39,674 nucleotides of DNA from a virus. The DNA lies in the IMG/VR virus record IMGVR_UViG_3300009085_000445, positions 1 to 39,674 of that record; one strand, given 5' to 3'. The notes under the pieces are model-generated. The model did not search any database. It saw only the letters and a program-made list of their open reading frames with translations, and was not told the DNA's origin. Positions 7,363-14,573 of the stretch are shown here, one piece after another (position 1 is the stretch's first letter; the number at the start of each line of letters is the position of its first letter). Both the position numbers and the translations under genes were made by a program.

Positions 7363-7532
7363 GCCACGAACAAAGAATAAAAGAAGGGATGAAAGCCTAC
7401 AACTGGCGGACATTCAACGTCCGGAAGACAGAATGTCAGAAGGCAGACACAGATTATTCAATGGTTAGGTACAAATGCAAAGGAAGAAAGCAGAATGCTA
7501 TCAAGATCGCTAACGATATTAATCCCCAATAA
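7359..7532 (+). CDS. Hypothetical protein, 57 residues
   Basis: A 57-codon gene coupled to the previous one by ATGA, with GAGGAGAG just upstream. The product is basic (MSHEQRIKEGMKAYNWRTFN at the start, KCKGRKQNAIKIANDI near the end) and not recognised. The last 38 bases overlap the start of the glycosyltransferase at 7495 in another frame. Confidence 0.5.
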   Translation: MSHEQRIKEGMKAYNWRTFNVRKTECQKADTDYSMVRYKCKGRKQNAIKIANDINPQ

Positions 7533-8067
7533 AACAGAAGAAAACATCGATAATATGCTTAACGAAACAGAAAGCCTATTCCCGGAAGCGCAGATCATCA
7601 TATGCACAGACCGGGAATGTCATGGTAAGGGGTGGGCAGTCCGGGAAGCGTTAAGCCAAGCAACAGGGGAAGTTATCTGCTTTATAGATGGGGACATGGA
7701 CATCCACCCAAGAATGATAAGCCGGCTACTACCGCACTTAAGCGAGTTTGATGTCGTTGTAGGCAAGAAGGACACGCGATCCAAGACCGCGCGGTGGGTA
7801 TTAACCATCTTATCCCGGATATACATCCGGATGATGTTCGGTATCCCGGTAGACACGCAGACAGGGATCAAGGTATTCAGCCGGCACGTCCTACCGGAAT
7901 GGAAATGCGATTCCTTCGCCTTTGACATAGAGATTCTATATAAGATAAAGAAGCAAGGCGTCCGGATGTTCGAGGTAACGATAGAATCCAAGACAACCAA
8001 GCGGATGAAGCTATCATCTATCTTAAAGACATTAATTGAAACCATCAAAATAAAGGGGGAAATATGA
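7495..8067 (+). CDS. Family 2 glycosyltransferase, DPM/polyprenyl-phosphate type
   Basis: 190 residues. LTILIPNKTEENI begins the GT-A fold; GKGWAVREAL at 44-53 matches the GKGxAVRxGL block of polyprenyl-phosphate glycosyltransferases; DGD at 65-67 is the metal site; TQTGIKVFSR at about 121-130 and FAFDIEIL at about 139-146 are further DPM1/GtrB-like motifs. It lacks the C-terminal membrane helices of GtrB. It would make a lipid-linked sugar donor, a natural partner for the GT-C-like membrane protein at 4351. The ATG follows AAAGGAAGAAAGCAGA and the stop forms ATGA with the next gene. Return of C-rich codon use matches the first cassette rather than the small-gene array. Confidence 0.85.
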   Translation: MLSRSLTILIPNKTEENIDNMLNETESLFPEAQIIICTDRECHGKGWAVREALSQATGEVICFIDGDMDIHPRMISRLLPHLSEFDVVVGKKDTRSKTARWVLTILSRIYIRMMFGIPVDTQTGIKVFSRHVLPEWKCDSFAFDIEILYKIKKQGVRMFEVTIESKTTKRMKLSSILKTLIETIKIKGEI

Positions 8068-8237
8068 AATACGTGATCCAAGTGGTAAAGAAGCGCAAGT
8101 TCTGGTATTGGGTATTAAAGCACAGAAATGGAAACATTCTAGCCCACAGCGAAACCTACACATCAATATCAATGGCACAAAAGACAGCAACCCGGCTATT
8201 CAGCGCGTTCAAAGCCGGTATCTGCGAAATGGAGTAA
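8064..8237 (+). CDS. DUF1508-like small protein, 57 residues
   Basis: A 57-codon gene starting in the ATGA of the glycosyltransferase stop, behind AAAGGGGGAAAT. The sequence FWYWVLKHRNGNILAHSETY, followed by SISMAQKTATRLFSAFKAG, fits the DUF1508/YegP pattern (a W-x-L strand, NGxIIAxSExY, then a helix). The fit is by eye; the function of the family is unclear. This frame, not the overlapping longer one from 8108, is the likely gene here. Confidence 0.6.
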   Translation: MKYVIQVVKKRKFWYWVLKHRNGNILAHSETYTSISMAQKTATRLFSAFKAGICEME

Positions 8238-8239
8238 CT

Positions 8240-8683
8240 ATGGCAACGATCCTAGTAATACTACTCAGCATAGCAAGCGCGATCCTATACCGGATGGGTG
8301 GAAGCGGTAAGTTCAACACCTTATACCGCGACTTAGGATGCCCGGCAACAAACATCCTAGCCTTACTGGCAATGGGGATCACCGCGCCGGTATGGGCATG
8401 GGTCGTGACCTACGGTATAATGTTCGGATCAATGACCACCTACTGCAAGATCGGCAATCAAGAAGACGTCAAGTGGTACAACTGGCTATTAACAGGGCTG
8501 ATGTATGGAGTAACGCCGATCCTATTATTGATATTTGGGTCAATAACGATCGTTCCGTTTATAATCCGTACAATTGTACTAGGTTTATCAGTAATGGTTT
8601 CATCAGAGTTCTTAGGGTGGGACGTGGCAGAGGAATCAACGCGCGGGTTCTTATTTACGATAACAAATTTATTTTTTAGATAG
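8240..8683 (+). CDS. Integral membrane protein, 147 residues
   Basis: 147 residues from the ATG at 8240, placed two bases after the previous stop with ATGGAG upstream; a longer in-frame start at 8108 would overlay the previous gene. About four hydrophobic segments are visible, with a conserved-looking YRMGGSGKFNTLYRDLGCP after the first. This pattern recurs in phage membrane proteins of unknown function. It is not GtrA-like by eye. Being coupled to a polyprenyl-phosphate-type glycosyltransferase, it could take part in glycan transfer, but this is only context. Its 3' end meets a convergent minus-strand gene (8-base overlap). Confidence 0.65.
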   Translation: MATILVILLSIASAILYRMGGSGKFNTLYRDLGCPATNILALLAMGITAPVWAWVVTYGIMFGSMTTYCKIGNQEDVKWYNWLLTGLMYGVTPILLLIFGSITIVPFIIRTIVLGLSVMVSSEFLGWDVAEESTRGFLFTITNLFFR

Positions 8684-8852
8684 AATCTATAAAGTCAATA
8701 ATATCATCTTCTTCAAAACCATCATCTAAGAGAGCGAGATAAATCTTCTCCTCAGTTTCTAAAGCCTCTGCTTTAAGCTTTCTTATCTTGTCGATGTCCT
8801 TCTGACGGCAAAGACCTTTCATCCGAGATCGGTTATGTTTTTTATTAGGCAT
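8676..8852 (-). CDS. Small acidic-tailed hypothetical protein, 58 residues
   Basis: A minus-strand gene too short for most gene callers but with AAAGGAGG five bases before the ATG (8852). The product starts basic (MPNKKHNRSRMKGLCRQKDI), continues as a charged helix and ends very acidic (DDGFEEDDIIDFIDSI). Such polarity is seen in small regulators, but no family is recognised. Its start overlaps the end of the next minus-strand gene by 8 bases, so the two are one transcript from the promoter at 9013-9041. Confidence 0.7.
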   Translation of the reverse strand: MPNKKHNRSRMKGLCRQKDIDKIRKLKAEALETEEKIYLALLDDGFEEDDIIDFIDSI

Positions 8853-8988
8853 CTAAGCCTCCTTTCTTATGTTTCTTATATAAATCATCTAAAAACTTAA
8901 GCCTTTTCTTTAACTCTTTCCTATCCTCACACCACTCAATATACAAGAAATACAATATCATGACGCCAAAAAGAAACAAACTAAACAT
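8845..8988 (-). CDS. Small single-pass membrane protein, 47 residues
   Basis: A minus-strand gene of 47 codons with AAAGGAGGGTG upstream of the ATG at 8988. The first 17 residues (MFSLFLFGVMILYFLYI) form a membrane helix; the rest is a charged helix (EDRKELKKRLKFLDDLYKKH). It overlaps the downstream gene by 8 bases. Not recognised. This is one of only two genes seen on the minus strand, so it may act at a different time from the rest (for example in superinfection exclusion or control); that is speculation. Confidence 0.7.
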   Translation of the reverse strand: MFSLFLFGVMILYFLYIEWCEDRKELKKRLKFLDDLYKKHKKGGLDA

Positions 8989-9012
8989 TTAATTCACCCT
9001 CCTTTCCTTACA

Positions 9013-9041
9013 AGATTACCATGCACACACACACTTGTCAA
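9013..9041 (-). promoter_or_regulatory. Sigma70-type promoter for the minus-strand small genes
   Basis: On the minus strand a perfect -35 box TTGACA (9041-9036) is followed after 17 bases by TAATCT (9018-9013), with TGG before it as an extended -10. The spacer is GT-rich. Transcription would start near 9006, about 18 bases before the ATG at 8988. Confidence 0.65.
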
Positions 9042-9072
9042 GGGCTAGGGAGAAAATAAATAAAAAAAACTC

Positions 9073-9101
9073 TTTACACCAAAACCCATTTATGCTATAT
9101 A
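9073..9101 (+). promoter_or_regulatory. Sigma70-type promoter for the packaging and structural genes
   Basis: TTTACA (9073-9078), a 17-base spacer and TATATA (9096-9101), preceded by TGC (extended -10). The start site would be near 9108. The next + strand gene is the small terminase at 9196. It is divergent from the 9013-9041 promoter, with 31 bases between the two -35 boxes. Confidence 0.6.
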
Positions 9102-9125
9102 CCATATTAGATGTTCATTTTTTTA

Positions 9126-9135
9126 AACATATGTT
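9126..9135. promoter_or_regulatory. Palindrome downstream of the late promoter, possible operator
   Basis: AACATATGTT is a perfect 10-base palindrome about 20 bases after the predicted start of the + strand transcript, and ATGTT also occurs just upstream at 9111-9115. It is a possible repressor site. The rest of 8989-9195 shows no gene. Confidence 0.3.
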
Positions 9136-9195
9136 GTTTTTTTTAGACAAAATAACACAAGCCCTTATTCATAAACACATTGAGAATTATAAAAT

Positions 9196-9507
9196 ATGTC
9201 TGGCGTTAAAGGTAGATCAGGTAGGCGTCCACTCTGTGATGAGCAGAAGAAATGGCGCGTCATTGAGAAAGCATGGGAAATCTTAAGAGAATTCCTAGAC
9301 TCAGCAGATATAACCCTGCGAGAAAAGGCAGAATTATCGAAAGTATTAGCAAGTAAGAATATTCCATCAGAGCTTGACATAGACCAAGCCATTGAATATG
9401 TAAATATGCCGACGATAAAAAAGAATGGACAACCAACAGAATTCGATATCGGAAATCGAATACCCGATCTTATTGAATCTACCGGCGAAACTATATCCGA
9501 TAATTGA
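9196..9507 (+). CDS. Terminase small subunit
   Basis: 103 residues starting MSGVKGRSGRRP, the typical N-terminal GVKGRSGR block of phage small terminases, followed by helices (KKWRVIEKAWEILREFLDS and TLREKAELSKVLASKNIP) consistent with a DNA-binding and oligomerising subunit. It binds the packaging start site and feeds DNA to the large subunit. It is the first gene after the predicted late promoter, with a 90-base leader and only a weak ribosome binding site. It overlaps the large terminase gene by 83 bases. Confidence 0.75.
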   Translation: MSGVKGRSGRRPLCDEQKKWRVIEKAWEILREFLDSADITLREKAELSKVLASKNIPSELDIDQAIEYVNMPTIKKNGQPTEFDIGNRIPDLIESTGETISDN

Positions 9508-10795
9508 TTCATTCGATAGGTACAGATACTTCCTCATAGATGGCGGACGCGGTGGCGGAAAGTCGCAGGCGATCGCACGATGGATATTATATCTCGGCGA
9601 CAAACGCGAACTCCGGGTCGTATGCGGACGTGAGATACAAAAGAATATCACTGAATCTGTCTACACCATCATGGTCGACCTCATCCGGCAATACAAACTC
9701 CCTTACCAAATATTCGCAACCAAGATCGTCCATATACACAATTGCACAGAAATAAACTTCAGAGGTTTTCGCGAGCAAGGAGCATTCAACATCCAAGGAA
9801 TGGAAGGTATCGATATCACGTGGATTGATGAAGCGCAGGCAATCACGAAACAGACTCTCGACGTATTAATCCCCACAATCCGCAAAGACAAAGCCAAAAT
9901 ATTCTTCACAATGAATCGCCATGTCGTAGACGATCCAGTATTTGACAAATTCGCGACGCGCGATGACTGCCTTCACATCCACCTAAACTATACAGACAAC
10001 CCCTTCTGCACTCACGCGCTGAACAAAGAAGCGGACGAATGCCGGAAGGTAAGCATAGACGACTTCAACCACATCTGGCTAGGTAGTCCACTAGATAAGT
10101 CAGAAGACTCAGTATACACATATTCCGAACTCCAAACCGCAAAGATAAACAAGTATCCGCTCCGGGAAGGATACGGACTGCGGTTAGCCGGATTCGATAT
10201 CGCAAGGTACGGCGACGACAAATGCGCTTGCATCATCATCCAACAGATGGGAGCGTTGCGATGGGAAGAAGTATTCTCCGATCAATGGGGACAGAAAGAC
10301 TTAAACTACACAACCGGGCGAATCCTATCTATCAACAATGAGCAGAAGGTCAACCGGTCAATCATCGATGAGGATGGAATCGGATCAGGTCCTCTGGACA
10401 CGCTCCAGAAAGGGCGTGGACTAGATAACATCATAGGATTCCGCAACCCATCAATAGGATACCAAGACAACAAAGACTACGCTAACAACCGGACAGTCAA
10501 CGCATACAAGCTAAAGAAGCTTCTGATGAACAACCATATCTGCCTCAACACCGACTCGCTGATAAAAGAACTAAGCACGATGCGGTACACCTTCGATCAT
10601 CAACAACGCAAGATACTAATAAGCAAAGACATCATGCGCAATAAGTTTCAAGTCAAGTCACCCAACCAAGCAGACGCGCTAATCATGGCGGTCAGCCTGA
10701 TAGACGATGAGAAGGCAAGGCAAGACGTTCAATACATGAGGCGACCGGCGGTAAGCAAGGAAGAATCTCTATTCGGGATAGCAGGTGTAAGATGA
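9425..10795 (+). CDS. terL: Terminase large subunit
   Basis: 456 residues. ATPase: Walker A GGRGGGKS at 40-47, Walker B ITWIDEA at 131-137. Nuclease (RNase H-like): AGFDIARYGDD with Asp258, SIIDEDGIGSG with Asp315/Asp317, and SPNQADALIMA with Asp417. This is the full Terminase_3/6-type layout, so the motor and cutting activity should both be intact. The ATG at 9425 lies within the small subunit gene; a TTG at 9473 is an alternative start that reduces the overlap. The stop overlaps the next gene as ATGA. Packaging strategy cannot be told from the sequence alone. Confidence 0.93.
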   Translation: MDNQQNSISEIEYPILLNLPAKLYPIIDSFDRYRYFLIDGGRGGGKSQAIARWILYLGDKRELRVVCGREIQKNITESVYTIMVDLIRQYKLPYQIFATKIVHIHNCTEINFRGFREQGAFNIQGMEGIDITWIDEAQAITKQTLDVLIPTIRKDKAKIFFTMNRHVVDDPVFDKFATRDDCLHIHLNYTDNPFCTHALNKEADECRKVSIDDFNHIWLGSPLDKSEDSVYTYSELQTAKINKYPLREGYGLRLAGFDIARYGDDKCACIIIQQMGALRWEEVFSDQWGQKDLNYTTGRILSINNEQKVNRSIIDEDGIGSGPLDTLQKGRGLDNIIGFRNPSIGYQDNKDYANNRTVNAYKLKKLLMNNHICLNTDSLIKELSTMRYTFDHQQRKILISKDIMRNKFQVKSPNQADALIMAVSLIDDEKARQDVQYMRRPAVSKEESLFGIAGVR

Positions 10796-11190
10796 AAGAC
10801 ATAGGCGAATACTTAATGAAGAACTATTATGCGAAGTATAAAGGATGCCTGATGGACATTGTACCGACGGAAGAACAGTTAGAATTAATGCTTGATGTAT
10901 GCGCCGGGAACACGATCGTCATCAGGAACGCAGAGATTGAAGGCGTAGGCATCTACCTCACGCTGACAGATGAAACATTCAAAGAAATTGAGAAGCACGA
11001 CATCACAGACGTAAACGAACTAAGCCGTATGCTGAAAGAGAGGGGAACGAACTTCCACTTCGTCCTCCTCGCGGCTAATGGTATAAAGACCATCATGTTA
11101 GGGATAGAAGAAGCAAAGCGAAGGAAACCAAAGACGATATCTTGGTGGTCGCCGGACAGGAAACAACTACACAAATATCATCTAAACTAG
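10792..11190 (+). CDS. Hypothetical protein, possibly GNAT-like
   Basis: 132 residues, coupled to terL by ATGA. Alternating strands and helices (IVIRNAEIEGVGIYLTL, FHFVLLAANG, IKTIMLGIEEAKRR) and the ending KTISWWSPDRKQLHKYHL resemble small GNAT-fold phage proteins found between terminase and portal genes, but no acetyl-CoA motif is clear. It might help assembly or packaging. The family call is weak. Confidence 0.5.
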   Translation: MKDIGEYLMKNYYAKYKGCLMDIVPTEEQLELMLDVCAGNTIVIRNAEIEGVGIYLTLTDETFKEIEKHDITDVNELSRMLKERGTNFHFVLLAANGIKTIMLGIEEAKRRKPKTISWWSPDRKQLHKYHLN

Positions 11191-11202
11191 GGGGATAAGG
11201 AT

Positions 11203-11544
11203 ATGCCATTCGTACCATTTGCCGCAGGCGTAGGCGCGGCGTTAGGGACATCAGCCACAGTCGGTGGGATCGTCGTTGCCGGGACAGCCGCTATGGCGGC
11301 ATCAAAGGTTGTCGGTGGGATACAAGCAACAAAGCAAGCCAAGAAGGCAGACAGCGCGGCGGCGGCGGCTAATGCTCAAGCGATCGCGGATGCAAAGGCG
11401 GCGAAGGCATCAGCTGAAGGGCAGGCACAGCAAGCCATCGCGGCAAGGCAGAAGGCACGAGGAGCATCTCAATCGATATACACATCACCGCTAGGGCTGA
11501 CAACACAAGCGGAAACAACCAGAAAGACTTTACTTGGTCAATAG
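11203..11544 (+). CDS. Ala/Gly-rich virion-associated protein
   Basis: 113 residues behind GGGGGATAAGGAT. The N-terminal 40 residues are Gly/Ala/Val-rich and hydrophobic (membrane-like), followed by an Ala/Lys/Gln-rich coiled coil and a short ending TTRKTLLGQ. Proteins of this shape are common just before the portal gene in podovirus genomes and may be particle components; the function is unknown. The portal start lies 7 bases after its stop. Confidence 0.55.
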   Translation: MPFVPFAAGVGAALGTSATVGGIVVAGTAAMAASKVVGGIQATKQAKKADSAAAAANAQAIADAKAAKASAEGQAQQAIAARQKARGASQSIYTSPLGLTTQAETTRKTLLGQ

Positions 11545-11551
11545 GAGATAT

Positions 11552-13219
11552 ATGGAAACCACGATAAAAAAGACAGATAGTCAACCAAGAGCCAAGCAAC
11601 TGATAGACCAATACCAGATACTGAAAGGCGGACGATCGAACTTCGAGAGCTATTGGCAGACCTTGCACGACTACTTCTACATCGAAGCGCAGGACATCAA
11701 CCGGTCATACTACCCCGGCACAGAACTGAATGTAGACTACCTCTACGACTCAACGACGCTAGAAGCCGGCGACGTGCTAGCATCCGGGTTCATGAACTAC
11801 CTGACTCCTCCGACGAGCAAATGGTTCGCATTAAAACCTCGCAACCAAGCGCTAAGGGACAACAAGCCAGTGTTAAGGTTCTTAGAAGAAGTCACAGACC
11901 AAGTCAACGACACGCTGAACAAGTCCAACTTCTACAACCAGATCATAACGAACTATAAATCGTCCGGTGTGTACGGCACATCCTGCATGATTGAGGAGGA
12001 GGACGTTGAGGAGGACGCTAGGTTCACGAGCATTCCGATCAAGAACGTCTGTCTAGTTGAGGACGGCAGGGGACGCGTCACGGCATACTTCCTAGAATTC
12101 GAATACACAGCAAGGCAAGCTGAGGACAGGTGGGGTAGGGAGAAGTTATCGCGCGAGATGCAACAAGAGCTAGATCAAGAAGTCCAGAAGGAAAACAAAC
12201 ATTTATTCTTATTATACATCGCGGAGCGGTACAGAAGGGACATCAAGAAAACCAATAAGCAGAACCTTCCAGTTGAGGCGACATGGGTAGACATGGAAGG
12301 CAAACGGATCGTGGATGAAGGCGGATACTACGAATTCCCTGCGATGTGCCACAGATTTGACAAACGACCTTTTATTCAATGGGGGTTCAGTCCGGCTATG
12401 AAAGCCCTACCATTCGCCCGGATACTCAACGCCATCGCGAAAACGAATCTGAGAGCAATGATGAAGCATACTGATCCCCCTATCGCTGTCCCGGACAACG
12501 CGTTCCTGATGCCGTTCAACGCTAATCCAAGGGCGGTCAACTACTACAACAAATCCAAGATGGAAGGCAAAGACATCTTCGCATTCGGCAACTTCGGCGA
12601 TCCGCAAGTAGGGCTGAACGCTACAGAGTATTATGCCAACAAAGTAAAAGCGCTGATGTACAATGACGTCTTTCTAGCCTTCGACTCAATAACAAAACAG
12701 ATGAACAACCCGGAAGTCATGGAGCGGATAAACGAAAAGATGACAATGCTAGGTCCTGCGGTAGGAAGGTACATCGCAGAGATGCTGAACCCGGTCATTA
12801 TAAGAACAATAGGTATTCTATCTAGGCGTGGGAAACTTCCTGATGTTCCGGACGAATTCCTACTAGACCCGGAGTACGAGATAGATTTGGTCAGCCAGTT
12901 AGCGCAATCACAGCGAAGGTCAGAACTCAATGCGCTGATGACAGGGTTATCGCTTGTCGGGCAAGTAGCACAATTCACACCGGACGTGTTAGACAAAATC
13001 AATCCAGACAAAGTGGTAGACGTAGCGTGGTCAATCATAGGATCACCGGTACGCGTGCTGAGGGATGATGAAGAAGTCAAGATCATCCGTGAAACCAAGG
13101 CACAACTAGCACAGCAGAGGGAATCTATGGCAATGACGCAACAAGGCGCGGAAGTCATAAAGGCAGGAAGCGAAGTTGACCTGAATATGGCAAACGCACA
13201 GAAGGCAGGGAAAGAATGA
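11552..13219 (+). CDS. Portal protein (T7 gp8-type head-tail connector)
   Basis: 555 residues from the ATG at 11552, which has AGGAGA four bases upstream; an in-frame ATG at 11534 lies in the preceding gene. The sequence shows the head-tail connector pattern: YWQTLHDYFYIE, YDSTTLEAGDVLASGFMNYLTPP then W-F, SGVYGTSCM, DPPIAVPDN, NNPEVMERINEKMTMLGPAVGRYIAEMLNPVI. The length fits T7 gp8 and Bordetella-phage relatives. It forms the dodecameric DNA gate at the capsid vertex. The C-terminus is a Gln/Ala-rich helix. The stop forms ATGA with the next gene. Confidence 0.9.
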   Translation: METTIKKTDSQPRAKQLIDQYQILKGGRSNFESYWQTLHDYFYIEAQDINRSYYPGTELNVDYLYDSTTLEAGDVLASGFMNYLTPPTSKWFALKPRNQALRDNKPVLRFLEEVTDQVNDTLNKSNFYNQIITNYKSSGVYGTSCMIEEEDVEEDARFTSIPIKNVCLVEDGRGRVTAYFLEFEYTARQAEDRWGREKLSREMQQELDQEVQKENKHLFLLYIAERYRRDIKKTNKQNLPVEATWVDMEGKRIVDEGGYYEFPAMCHRFDKRPFIQWGFSPAMKALPFARILNAIAKTNLRAMMKHTDPPIAVPDNAFLMPFNANPRAVNYYNKSKMEGKDIFAFGNFGDPQVGLNATEYYANKVKALMYNDVFLAFDSITKQMNNPEVMERINEKMTMLGPAVGRYIAEMLNPVIIRTIGILSRRGKLPDVPDEFLLDPEYEIDLVSQLAQSQRRSELNALMTGLSLVGQVAQFTPDVLDKINPDKVVDVAWSIIGSPVRVLRDDEEVKIIRETKAQLAQQRESMAMTQQGAEVIKAGSEVDLNMANAQKAGKE

Positions 13220-13473
13220 AAGACCTAAGAGATATAAATGTAGTCCGGGAAGTCAAAAGCAATATGCACGCGACATTCGATACGCCACAAGGCAAAGAAG
13301 TCATGGCGTTCCTAGAGCAGACGTGTTGTTGGTATCAAAGCGTTTTTGTGCCAAACAGCCCAGAAATGACCATGATCAACGATGGGAAACGCCAAGTGTT
13401 AGCCACAATCAAGACTATTCTAGCATTAAGTCCAGAACAGTTAGTACTGCTAGTCAAGCAAAAGGAGGAGTAA
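13216..13473 (+). CDS. Bbp19-like small phage protein
   Basis: 85 residues, coupled to the portal gene by ATGA. The block FDTPQGKEVMAFLEQTCCWYQSVF, then MTMINDGKRQVLATI, matches the pattern of Bbp19-like proteins (TPxGxxVxxxLE, a Y/F-rich middle, then NxGxRxVxxxI) that sit next to portals in Bordetella-phage-like podoviruses. The function is unknown and the match was made by eye. Confidence 0.7.
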   Translation: MKDLRDINVVREVKSNMHATFDTPQGKEVMAFLEQTCCWYQSVFVPNSPEMTMINDGKRQVLATIKTILALSPEQLVLLVKQKEE

Positions 13474-13474
13474 G

Positions 13475-13522
13475 ATGCCATGCGGAGGAAGAAAGGGAGG
13501 ACGTAAGGGAGGCAGGAAGTAA
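13475..13522 (+). CDS. 15-residue basic micropeptide
   Basis: ATG at 13475 just after AAAGGAGGAGTAAG encodes MPCGGRKGGRKGGRK and a TAA stop. The strong ribosome binding site lies four bases upstream of the previous stop region, and the GGRK triplication is too regular to be accidental. Such Lys/Arg/Gly-rich peptides could bind DNA or the particle. There is no homology evidence here. Confidence 0.45.
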   Translation: MPCGGRKGGRKGGRK

Positions 13523-13559
13523 GAATTAAATCAACCAAACAAAAACAAGGAGAAATGAA

Positions 13560-14435
13560 ATGGAAACGGACAACTTGACCCCACAGGACAATCAAGCCCA
13601 AACAACAGAAGCACCGGCAATAACTATGCCAACAGGAACAACGCCATCAGCATCATGGAAATCATCTTTAAACACAGATTTGAGGAACAGCCCATTGTTG
13701 CAGAAGTTTGAGGATACGCCAGAGGGATTGAACAAAGCAATAGAAAGCCATGCTAACCTTGAGAAGCTGTTAGGACATGAGAAAGTACCTATTCCAAAGG
13801 ACATCAACGATGTTGAAGGGTGGAACAGGTTCAGCAAGGCAATGGGAATACCAGATAAAGCAGAAAACTACGGACTTCCGGACGCAGCGCTACCTGAATC
13901 CATGAAAGGGATCACGATCGACAAGAACCAGTTTGCCGAAGTCGTACACGCGCATAAGTTGACCCCGGCACAAGCCAAAGGGTTATGGGAAGCGTACCAG
14001 AAGATAAACGTTGATATATATACAAAAACAATGCAAGAACACCAAGAACGCATAACGCAGACAGTCAACCAGTTAAAGAGCGAGTGGGGTGACACATACG
14101 AAACCAACGTTGAGCTAGGACAAGCGGTTATCAACAAGTTCTCAACAGACCAAGAAACAAACGATTTCATTACATCACAACTAGCAAGCGATCCGCGAGG
14201 CGTGAAGTTTTTAGCTAAGATAGGCGACCAGTTCGCGGAGAACAAGATACCTGAATTCTCAATGAAGCGATTCAGCCTAGCTCCAGAAGAAGCACAGCAG
14301 GAAATAGATACCATGGTCAGGGACTTAGAAGGTCCTTACATGAACCAAAAAGGAAAATTCTCAGAACGCGAACACCAAGTAGCAGTAGATAGGGTCAACG
14401 TGTTACGCGCAATGATAAATAAATCCAGAGGATAA
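13560..14435 (+). CDS. Capsid scaffold protein
   Basis: 291 residues. The Thr/Gln-rich flexible start, then SWKSSLNTDLRNSPLLQKFEDTPE, a LEKLLGHEKVPIPKD block and GWNRFSKAMGIPDKAENYGL are the standard pattern of podovirus and siphovirus scaffold proteins, as is the helical Glu/Gln-rich remainder. The acidic composition and the place between portal and capsid agree. It templates prohead assembly and then leaves. The ATG follows AAGGAGAAATGAA. Confidence 0.85.
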   Translation: METDNLTPQDNQAQTTEAPAITMPTGTTPSASWKSSLNTDLRNSPLLQKFEDTPEGLNKAIESHANLEKLLGHEKVPIPKDINDVEGWNRFSKAMGIPDKAENYGLPDAALPESMKGITIDKNQFAEVVHAHKLTPAQAKGLWEAYQKINVDIYTKTMQEHQERITQTVNQLKSEWGDTYETNVELGQAVINKFSTDQETNDFITSQLASDPRGVKFLAKIGDQFAENKIPEFSMKRFSLAPEEAQQEIDTMVRDLEGPYMNQKGKFSEREHQVAVDRVNVLRAMINKSRG

Positions 14436-14573
14436 GCGAACACAGCCCTGATGGGTTTATTAGACAACGCCGACAAGCTCACTGCCCGGCAAAACCAATG
14501 CGAAAAGGAAAAGCCCTTTACCGGACAACCAGACCTGAAAGCATCCACACAACAATCGTAAAGGAGATCGCAA
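14436..14573 (+). promoter_or_regulatory. Scaffold-capsid intergenic leader with short open frame
   Basis: 138 bases between scaffold and capsid. A 36-codon open frame (14451-14561, starting MGLLDNADKL) stays in the scaffold frame after its stop but has no ribosome binding site. A small hairpin is possible at AAAGG/CCTTT near 14510-14530. The capsid ribosome binding site AAAGGAGAT ends the region. It is probably an untranslated leader; a coding role is not supported. Confidence 0.35.

Noticed and set aside
8108-8239. Extended N-terminus for the membrane protein at 8240
   Set aside because: This stretch is the small DUF1508-like gene in another frame; the ATG at 8240 has better spacing and begins at a membrane helix.
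8240-8683. GtrA-type flippase
   Set aside because: The sequence around the first two helices does not show the GtrA pattern; called only as a membrane protein.
12631-13158. 175-codon minus-strand frame opposite the portal gene
   Set aside because: Antisense shadow of a well-supported gene; Ser/Cys-rich composition and no start signals.
14451-14561. 36-codon gene between scaffold and capsid
   Set aside because: No ribosome binding site; kept only as part of the intergenic leader.
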